This document shows, one piece after another, positions 15,409 to 20,598 of a stretch of DNA of 20,598 nucleotides. Under the pieces are notes generated by a model. It saw only the letters and a program-made list of their open reading frames with translations. It searched no databases and was not told the DNA's origin. Both the position numbers and the translations under genes were made by a program. Each line of letters opens with the position of its first letter. Position 1 is the stretch's first letter. Source of the DNA: CAZVWW01 sp964631265 (GTDB lineage: Bacteria; Thermotogota; Thermotogae; MWEM01); NCBI GenBank assembly GCA_964631265.1, contig CAZVWW010000034.1, forward strand, positions 1-20,598. The letters run 5' to 3'.

Positions 15409-15975
15409 ATGTCAAACAGAGATCTGATTATGCAAACAGCGGTACGGATGTTTTCCCGGAAGGGGTTTGAGAATGTCGGGATTCAGGAGATCTGTGATCT
15501 CTCAAAGGTCAGTAAACCGACGCTTTATTATTATTTCGGAAGCAAGAACGGGCTCCTGAAGGAGATCATCGCGAGCCATTCGCGGGAGTTGTTTAAAGCA
15601 ATCCTCACAGCCGTGAATTATACCGGTGATCTTCCCCTGACGATTAACAGGGTTGTCAGAGCCCATTTTCAGTTTGCGAAGCAGAACCGGTATTTCTACA
15701 GGATGCTCCTGTATATGGTCTTTGCCCCCCCTGAGAGTAATTATTTCAAGATGACCGCTGGGACACTTGAAAAGGAATACGCGATTCTGGAACAGCTCTT
15801 TACCAAAGCATCCGGGGATCACGGCAATATGAAAAACAAGGAAAAAGAGCTCTCGGCGACGATTCTGGGCTTGATTAACACCTATATCGGGTTGTGGCTT
15901 AACGGATACCGCGAACTCGATGAGGAGCTCGTTTTCTCTGCTTCTCATCAGTTTATGCATGGCATTTACTCATAA
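15409..15975 (+). CDS. TetR/AcrR-family transcriptional repressor (amylase-linked)
   Basis: This 188-residue one-component repressor has the TetR N-terminal helix-turn-helix: IMQTAVRMFSRKGFENVGI, then IQEICDLSKVSKPTLYYYF with the usual YYYFGSK end of the recognition helix. The remaining roughly 130 residues form the ligand-binding and dimerisation part, with no recognisable ligand signature. The start is ATG at 15409; the frame is open upstream to a TTG at 15364, but that TTG is the promoter's -35 box, so it cannot be the start. Matching palindromes in its own promoter and before the amylase gene (47 bp downstream) predict repression of both. The inducer is unknown; a maltodextrin-derived ligand would fit the context, but the TetR family more often senses small hydrophobic molecules. 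Confidence 0.93.
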   Translation: MSNRDLIMQTAVRMFSRKGFENVGIQEICDLSKVSKPTLYYYFGSKNGLLKEIIASHSRELFKAILTAVNYTGDLPLTINRVVRAHFQFAKQNRYFYRMLLYMVFAPPESNYFKMTAGTLEKEYAILEQLFTKASGDHGNMKNKEKELSATILGLINTYIGLWLNGYRELDEELVFSASHQFMHGIYS

Positions 15976-15990
15976 ATTTTTTTAATCAGA

Positions 15991-16008
15991 ATATACCTAA
16001 CGGTATAT
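15991..16008. promoter_or_regulatory. TetR operator copy 2 (upstream of the amylase gene)
   Basis: ATATACC-TAAC-GGTATAT has perfect 7-bp arms and matches copy 1 in both arms with the same 4-bp spacing. It lies 2 bases before the GGAGG ribosome-binding site. No clear separate promoter is visible here, so it may act as a roadblock to read-through from tetR or cover an unrecognised promoter. Copies 1 and 2 are about 617 bp apart centre to centre, so looping is possible. Confidence 0.85.
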
Positions 16009-16021
16009 CAGGAGGTTGGAT

Positions 16022-17374
16022 ATGACAGACAAAAAATGGTATGACAGCGCATCGTTCTATCACATCTATCCACTGGGATATTGTGGTGCACTTGAAAGGC
16101 AAAAAGAAAGTGAGAGTTCACACAGACTCGGACTGATCACAAAGAGACTTGATTATATTAAGAACCTGGGCTTCAACGCAATCTATCTCGGTCCTGTTTT
16201 TGAGTCGGTTTATCACGGTTATGAAACGGTGGATTATTTCAGAGTGGACCGGAGACTCGGAGACAACGATGATTTAAAGACACTTGTAGAAAAGGCTCAC
16301 GAGAGGGGAATCAGAGTTGTCCTTGACGGGGTATTCAACCATGCCGGCCGGGGACTCTTCGCATTTCAAAAACTGCTGGAAGCAGGTTCAGATTCTGAAT
16401 ACATCGATTGGTTTTCAAATGTCGACTTTCATGCCAACAATCATCATGGAGACGGCTTTTCCTACGGCACCTGGGAGAATCATGAAGAGCTGGTCAAGCT
16501 GAATCTTGAAAATGAAGAAGTGAAGAACTATCTCCTGGAGGCTGTCAGCTTCTGGAAGGACGAATTTGATATTGACGGCATAAGACTTGATGCAGCTGAC
16601 TGTCTTGATATGGGATTTGTCAAATCACTCAGGGCCCATACAGATACGTTCGAAAAAGACTTCTGGCTGATGGGAGAGATAATCCATGGGGACTATCGGA
16701 AGTGGCTTGGTGACGACCGGTTTCATAGCGTTACCAATTATGAAGTCCATAAGGGTCTGTACTCGAGTTTCAACGACTCGAACTTCTATGAGATTGCGTA
16801 TTCGTTGAACAGGCAGTTCGGAGAAGGCGGCTTGTACAGGGATTATACCCTTTACAATTTCCTCGACAACCACGATGTCAGCAGAATTACGAGCAGACTG
16901 CAACGGGGGGCTCATCTGTATCCCTTACATCTACTGCTCTTTACCATTCCCGGAAATCCGTCGATATACTACGGGAGTGAATGGGCAATCGAGGGGAAGC
17001 GAAACGAGACCAGTGATGAGATGGTAAGACCTTTCTTCGATCTCGATACGCTAAGAGACCATTCAGACCACAAGTCTCTGTTTGATCTCATCCAAAAACT
17101 GAACTGGTTTTATATGCAATATGACGCGTTGAAATACGGGGGTTATGAACAGATCCTGGTTGATCACGAGCAATTGGCCTTCCGAAGGCATTTAAAGGAA
17201 CACGACGCGATCATTGCCGTCAATTCATCCGGCGGGGAGAAAACGGTTCATCTTAAGGCCGGTAATGAAGGACGCTATTACGATGTACTCAACGATGAGC
17301 GGTACAATACGACGGATGGAGGATTGGCTGTAAAATTGTTTCCCAATTGGGGAGCCATACTCGTTGCGGACTGA
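16022..17374 (+). CDS. GH13 alpha-amylase family glycoside hydrolase, cytoplasmic
   Basis: The 450-residue protein has all four GH13 regions: DGVFNH (102-107), GIRLD with nucleophile D190, acid/base E219 in LMGEI, and FLDNHD with transition-state residue D285. YHIYPLGYCGA at the N-terminus and SIYYGSEWAIEGKR also fit. There is no signal peptide, so it acts in the cytoplasm. It lacks the extra N-terminal domain of classical neopullulanases and cyclomaltodextrinases. Likely substrates are maltodextrins, cyclodextrins or sucrose-like sugars; the exact specificity cannot be read. The start is ATG at 16022 with GGAGG six bases upstream; a TTG at 16016 is too close to the ribosome-binding site. No sugar transporter gene is nearby. 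It is predicted to be controlled by the adjacent TetR through the operator at 15991-16008. Confidence 0.93.
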   Translation: MTDKKWYDSASFYHIYPLGYCGALERQKESESSHRLGLITKRLDYIKNLGFNAIYLGPVFESVYHGYETVDYFRVDRRLGDNDDLKTLVEKAHERGIRVVLDGVFNHAGRGLFAFQKLLEAGSDSEYIDWFSNVDFHANNHHGDGFSYGTWENHEELVKLNLENEEVKNYLLEAVSFWKDEFDIDGIRLDAADCLDMGFVKSLRAHTDTFEKDFWLMGEIIHGDYRKWLGDDRFHSVTNYEVHKGLYSSFNDSNFYEIAYSLNRQFGEGGLYRDYTLYNFLDNHDVSRITSRLQRGAHLYPLHLLLFTIPGNPSIYYGSEWAIEGKRNETSDEMVRPFFDLDTLRDHSDHKSLFDLIQKLNWFYMQYDALKYGGYEQILVDHEQLAFRRHLKEHDAIIAVNSSGGEKTVHLKAGNEGRYYDVLNDERYNTTDGGLAVKLFPNWGAILVAD

Positions 17375-17836
17375 TCAGTAGGATTCGGTGAGTGAGATAT
17401 AGAATAAATCGGAGGTATACTGGCAATCCACACGGATAACGCTGTACGGTGTTCGAAAGGAGGCCGCTCCTTTTGATGATTCGGACAGTATCCGGTTGAA
17501 GGTGTTAATGACTTGCCGGTTAAGATAAAAGAGGTTGTTTCGGTGAAGCCAAAAGGTGATAAGAAGCTCTGTATCAGACTTTCTTCTCAGTGAGGGGGGA
17601 TGGGGTTGCTCTAATGTGATATTCTTCATGGCCGGTACATAATAGAAATTGACCGTTCCGCCAAAACCCCGGTAACGGTACAGGGTCTTAAAGACCGTCT
17701 GATTATTATCCTGATAAGTATCGTAAGCCATACCGTATCTGTTCCAGGCATTGAGGACACCGTCGTTGATGTAGAATCCCAGTGCCGCTATCGATAGGAT
17801 TGTCATTAGAGCCAATACAAGAATATGTCTTTGCAA
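17375..17836 (-). CDS. Small membrane-anchored or exported protein, unknown function
   Basis: From a TTG start at 17834-17836 the protein is 153 residues. Its N-terminus (QRHILVLALMTILSIAALGF) is a signal peptide or single membrane anchor. The rest is rich in Tyr, Asn and aromatic residues (NFYYVPAMKN, TFWLHRNNLFYLNRQ) and looks extracytoplasmic. I recognise no family. The frame is open up to 17935, but the shorter start is preferred because GGAGG lies eight bases before it and a TGGTATAAT promoter (17870-17878) lies within the longer frame. Its stop abuts the stop of the amylase gene, so the two genes converge without a gap or visible terminator. Confidence 0.65.
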   Translation of the reverse strand: MQRHILVLALMTILSIAALGFYINDGVLNAWNRYGMAYDTYQDNNQTVFKTLYRYRGFGGTVNFYYVPAMKNITLEQPHPPSLRRKSDTELLITFWLHRNNLFYLNRQVINTFNRILSESSKGAASFRTPYSVIRVDCQYTSDLFYISLTESY

Positions 17837-17869
17837 AGCCACTACCTCCGTTTTTCTGCTTATAAGGGC

Positions 17870-17878
17870 ATTATACCA
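17870..17878 (-). promoter_or_regulatory. Extended -10 promoter of the small anchored protein
   Basis: The minus strand reads TGGTATAAT, about 34 bases before the TTG start and followed by a GGAGG ribosome-binding site (17845-17849). No clear -35 is present. Confidence 0.6.
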
Positions 17879-18015
17879 TCTCAGCCGGCAAAGGACTGTT
17901 ACGAAAAAATGAATGTACAGGATGCAAACGTGCAAAGATAAAAATTGTTAATACAGTCAATTGATTGGTGTTGCCAAAACTCTTTTTTACCACCGGGTCA
18001 ATTTTTCCTGATTTA

Positions 18016-18024
18016 TGGTACAAT
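18016..18024 (+). promoter_or_regulatory. Extended -10 promoter of the second tetR gene
   Basis: TGGTACAAT, one mismatch to TATAAT with the TGn extension, lies 52 bases before the ATG at 18076. The -35 region is poor. No convincing operator palindrome like the one at the first tetR was seen here. Confidence 0.5.
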
Positions 18025-18075
18025 ATTAATAGAGCAAAAGCGATCATCATAAACTAACTCAGGAGGGAAGAGAGC

Positions 18076-18666
18076 ATGGCAAAAAAGATAAAAACCAAAA
18101 GAAAGATACTGGAAGCTGCCAAGACAATCTTTGCTAAAAAGGGATTTGATGGTTCTTCGGTTGATGAGATTGCCAGTGAAGCCGGAGTCAAAAAGGCCCT
18201 GATCTTTTATTATTACCCGACAAAGGACTCTCTCTTTCTTGAAGCCTGGACGGAAGGGATCGACGAACTGGAACAGCACATCTTCGGTAATTTCGATAAT
18301 GGAAACAGCTACCTGACCAGGTTCAAAAAGGTCTTGAAATCGTACATCGATTTCGTCATGAACCGGAAAGAGATCATGAAATTGATCGAGATGGATAAAA
18401 CAAAGATCATCGAAAGCAATGAGCATACAGCCGAGAACCTCCAATCACTTAAGCTCAGGTATAATGCCTTTATCCAGAAGATTGAGACATTAATAGACGA
18501 GGGTAAGACCGAAGGTGCCATCCCGGAAACTATCCCAACCCGCGTGACGGCAAATCTGATCGCCGAGAGTATGAATACGGGAACCATCGAGAACGATCTC
18601 TCCATGGAAAACATCGTTAAATTTATCATGAACGGAATGGCGATTCAGCCGGATCAATCCAGTTAA
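18076..18666 (+). CDS. TetR/AcrR-family transcriptional regulator (methyltransferase-linked)
   Basis: The 196-residue protein has a TetR helix-turn-helix domain at about 8-55: RKILEAAKTIFAKKGFDGSS, then VDEIASEAGVKKALIFYYYP and TKDSLF. The C-terminal domain is helical and charged, with no ligand signature I can read. The ATG at 18076 is preceded by AGGAGGGAAG. The methyltransferase begins 8 bases after its stop, so they form an operon. TetR regulators usually control their own operon and neighbours; the divergent small membrane protein (17375-17836) is a second candidate target. It differs clearly from the first TetR in the window. Confidence 0.92.
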   Translation: MAKKIKTKRKILEAAKTIFAKKGFDGSSVDEIASEAGVKKALIFYYYPTKDSLFLEAWTEGIDELEQHIFGNFDNGNSYLTRFKKVLKSYIDFVMNRKEIMKLIEMDKTKIIESNEHTAENLQSLKLRYNAFIQKIETLIDEGKTEGAIPETIPTRVTANLIAESMNTGTIENDLSMENIVKFIMNGMAIQPDQSS

Positions 18667-18674
18667 CAGGATAA

Positions 18675-19751
18675 ATGAAATTTTATCTTGATACCGCCGT
18701 TGCCGGCAATGGGAAGTCCCTGCAGATATTAAAAGACTATGCGTACTGGTTTAAGAAAATCGACAAGGTATCGTTGACGTTGTTTACGTCAGCCGGCCAC
18801 CCTGCAGGGCTTTATGATAAATTTTGCAAATTGCTTACCGGGAAAGAGAGCCCCTCTGCAACTTTTATAAAACAGTCGATAGTGCCGAATAAACTTCACC
18901 AATTCTATTCCAAAAAAGTCCTGTTGAACGAATGGACTCCTTATCACCCCGGAGATATATTCAGACTTTTCAAGATCATGAATCCTCTCAAAGAATCCAA
19001 CGGGAATGATACTGATTTTGATATCCAGCCCGTGTCGATTCAATATGATATTCGATACGACAGACACATGCGTGATGATTATAAGGGCTACAACAGCCAT
19101 CAACTATCTGCCGTTGCCTCAGCGGTCCATTATTTCAGACCGGAAAAGGTACTGGACGGAGGGTGCGGGGCCGGCGCTCATTACCATTATTTGAAAGAGG
19201 TTTTGAAGGGCTGTAAGCCCCAATACCACGGTATTGACAAAAGCCGCTATCAGTTGATAAAGGCGATAGACTTATATGCCGGCCCTGATGCAACCTTTGA
19301 GATTGGGGACTTGCAAAAAACCCGGTTTTCAGAGAATCATTTCGATTTCTCATTCTCTGAAAGCACGCTGCCATTTATTCCAAACCCTCTTAAAGCCCTA
19401 AAAGAGATGGAAAGGATAAGCACGGAAGGTTTTTTTGCTTCCCTTTACACGCTGGAGGACTTTCCCGAGCTCTATCTCCCTTTTGTGGACGGTTCAATAC
19501 TCTCCCTGAACACGGGAGCCACCTGGAAATACTATGATTCGATAACCCCCAATACGTACTACCTGCCCTTGTATGAAAGCATTAAAGCGTTGTCGGAAAA
19601 GCTTCAAAAAACGGTTATGATCACAAACAACGATGATCAATATTTTGAACCGCTGGGCTTAAAGACAGTCAACTGTTTCTTCTATCCTCGAAGCTGGTAC
19701 AAAAAGAACAAGACAACCTTCGCGAATTGGAATTACCGTCCCCTTATGTGA
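18675..19751 (+). CDS. Class I SAM-dependent methyltransferase with unusual N-terminal domain
   Basis: Of 358 residues, about 145-260 form a Rossmann-type methyltransferase: VLDGGCGAGAH (159-169) is the SAM-binding motif I, D188 in GIDKS the acidic post-I residue, GDLQ (211-214) motif II, and LPFIPNPLKALKEMERI the region after the fourth strand seen in Methyltransf_11-type enzymes. The first 140 residues do not match that fold. AGNGKSLQILKDYAYWFKK followed by VSLTLFTS loosely resembles the first strand and helix of a GT-B glycosyltransferase, so a fusion or remnant is possible. The roughly 100 C-terminal residues are aromatic-rich and unassigned. No signal peptide is seen. The ATG has AGGA four bases upstream, 8 bases after the tetR stop. 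The substrate is unknown. Confidence 0.85.
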   Translation: MKFYLDTAVAGNGKSLQILKDYAYWFKKIDKVSLTLFTSAGHPAGLYDKFCKLLTGKESPSATFIKQSIVPNKLHQFYSKKVLLNEWTPYHPGDIFRLFKIMNPLKESNGNDTDFDIQPVSIQYDIRYDRHMRDDYKGYNSHQLSAVASAVHYFRPEKVLDGGCGAGAHYHYLKEVLKGCKPQYHGIDKSRYQLIKAIDLYAGPDATFEIGDLQKTRFSENHFDFSFSESTLPFIPNPLKALKEMERISTEGFFASLYTLEDFPELYLPFVDGSILSLNTGATWKYYDSITPNTYYLPLYESIKALSEKLQKTVMITNNDDQYFEPLGLKTVNCFFYPRSWYKKNKTTFANWNYRPLM

Positions 19752-20075
19752 TTGATCCGTCAGCCTGCTTCAAGTATCATTTCCGTCTATAAACTCCTTT
19801 ATCCGCTTTTCAAGATCATCTATAGCTGCTCTGTAACTCATATTCCGCAACAAAAAAGAAAAAAGACTAAAAAACGGGGAACAATAAAAAGGAGTGTCAA
19901 AAGGGAAGACAGAGCGGAGACAAGCGTTACTAATGGTCCTGACCATGTTGTTCTACAACTGCCTGTCGAACGGTTTATTTTATCCAGGATTCTTGCCTTG
20001 CTGATCTTAAGTGTATTTTTGTTTACGGCATAGAAGTGTTAGAATTGAAGGGAGAAAGAAAAGGAAGTGAAAGCC
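19752..20075. other. 324-bp stretch without a supportable gene
   Basis: It contains a purine-rich, A-rich run (about 19848-19905) and two weak coding-like traces. One is a 23-codon minus-strand frame (19770-19841, SYRAAIDDLEKRIKEFIDG) that reads like a real protein end but has no upstream body. The other is plus-strand segments that read as hydrophobic in two different frames (about 19930-20033, ending ILALLILSVFLFTA). Both could be decayed genes. No strong promoter, terminator or RNA structure was recognised. The promoter for the downstream ATPase is probably here, with TAGAAT near 20039 a weak candidate -10. Confidence 0.5.
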
Positions 20076-20598
20076 ATGGAGAAGTTTTTTAATACAGCGG
20101 GACCGGTAAGGGCTGAAAACAATTATATGATTGATCCGTTGAAACGAATCAACAAAGATGAAATCATGACACTGGTGGATAAATGGCGATATTTTATTCT
20201 GCACGCTCCGCGTCAAACGGGAAAAACTTCTTCTCTTTTGGCGCTTCAGGATTATATTAATAAAGAAGGACGATATAAGTGCCTTTATGTCAACATTGAA
20301 ACGGCACAGACCGCTCGTAGCAATGTGGCAAAGGGTATGAAAGCCATTATTTCCTCATTGGATTTTGCAAACGCCATCACTTTTGGGGAAGATTTTTTCA
20401 GTCACTTTCTTTTGGACGGTGTTGACAAATATGGTGAAAATGATGTCTTAAAGAGAATATTATCCCTCTGGAGTTTGAACAATGAAAAGAAAATCATCTT
20501 GTTAATCGATGAAATAGATGCCCTTGTGGGAGATACCCTTATCTCGGTCCTGCGCCAGTTGAGATCAGGCTATGCTGAAAGGCCTCACTTTTTCCCGC
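20076..20598 (+). CDS. AAA-type ATPase (partial, 3' end outside window)
   Basis: The first 174 residues are present. The conserved start FFNTAGPVRAENNYMIDPL is followed by the P-loop APRQTGKTS and Walker B IILLIDEIDAL, the layout of a family of AAA-like ATP-binding proteins I recall as multi-copy in Thermotogota and some cyanobacteria. The function of that family is not established; nuclease or mobile-element links have been suggested for related AAA groups. The ATG at 20076 is preceded by AAGGAAG. The gene follows a 324-bp non-coding stretch and probably starts a new transcription unit. Confidence 0.88.
   Translation, partial: MEKFFNTAGPVRAENNYMIDPLKRINKDEIMTLVDKWRYFILHAPRQTGKTSSLLALQDYINKEGRYKCLYVNIETAQTARSNVAKGMKAIISSLDFANAITFGEDFFSHFLLDGVDKYGENDVLKRILSLWSLNNEKKIILLIDEIDALVGDTLISVLRQLRSGYAERPHFFP

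Noticed and set aside
17837..17935. Longer N-terminus for the small minus-strand protein
   Set aside because: A TATAAT promoter and a GGAGG site lie inside it; the TTG at 17836 gives a clean signal anchor.
19894..20004. 36-residue plus-strand mini-frame starting GTG (SKGKTERRQALLMVLTM)
   Set aside because: GGAG touches the start codon, leaving no spacer, and the frame stops in the middle of a hydrophobic stretch; it is at best a remnant.
19752..20033. 93-residue plus-strand frame after the methyltransferase
   Set aside because: It has no ribosome-binding site, a Lys-rich low-complexity middle and no recognisable domain; only its last 20 residues look protein-like.
1..20598. CRISPR array, insertion sequence, integrase, phage or defence system
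   Set aside because: No spaced direct repeats, transposase-like frames or terminal inverted repeats were seen; the single AAA ATPase fragment alone does not support a defence system.

Overview
The window looks like part of an anaerobic bacterial chromosome of moderate G+C. I infer a member of the Thermotogota (possibly Kosmotogales/Petrotogales-like). The reasons are the tilS-ftsH gene order, the class III (oxygen-intolerant) ribonucleotide reductase, small exported beta-rich proteins and lipoproteins, and an AAA ATPase at the right edge of a type I recall as common in that phylum. No 16S or other decisive marker is present, so this placement is tentative. I found no insertion sequence, integrase, CRISPR array or defence island; this is mostly ordinary chromosome with good regulatory signals.

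Region 1 (1-5339, minus strand) is one probable transcription unit: tRNA-Thr(CGU), tilS (tRNA-Ile lysidine synthase), ftsH (membrane AAA protease), a small exported protein and a lipoprotein that runs off the left edge. It is driven by a near-consensus promoter at 5311-5339. An RNA hairpin lies between the ftsH ribosome-binding site and its TTG start.

Region 2 (5341-10691, plus strand) starts with a consensus sigma-70 promoter overlaid by two NrdR-like boxes spaced 31 bp centre to centre. It drives nrdD (anaerobic NTP reductase), nrdG (its radical-SAM activase) and a TPR/GAF/GGDEF signalling protein whose start overlaps the nrdG stop. The nrdD reading frame overlaps nrdG by 89 bp, giving NrdD an unusual C-terminal tail.

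Region 3 (10688-14436, minus strand) holds cysK (cysteine synthase), an H-NOX/chemoreceptor fusion with its own promoter and a clear terminator, and a membrane-anchored gluzincin-type protease. The H-NOX domain matches the oxygen-binding thermophilic H-NOX at every key residue I can check, at the same residue numbers. It is the most interesting protein here.

Region 4 (14575-17374, plus strand) has a SagB-like nitroreductase, then a self-regulated TetR repressor and a cytoplasmic GH13 amylase. The same interrupted palindrome (TATACC-N4-GGTATA) sits inside the tetR promoter spacer and just upstream of the amylase ribosome-binding site, which strongly suggests a two-gene regulon.

Region 5 (17375-20598) has a small minus-strand exported or anchored protein, a second TetR gene directly followed by an unusual SAM methyltransferase, a 324-bp stretch without a supportable gene, and the start of an AAA ATPase cut by the window end.
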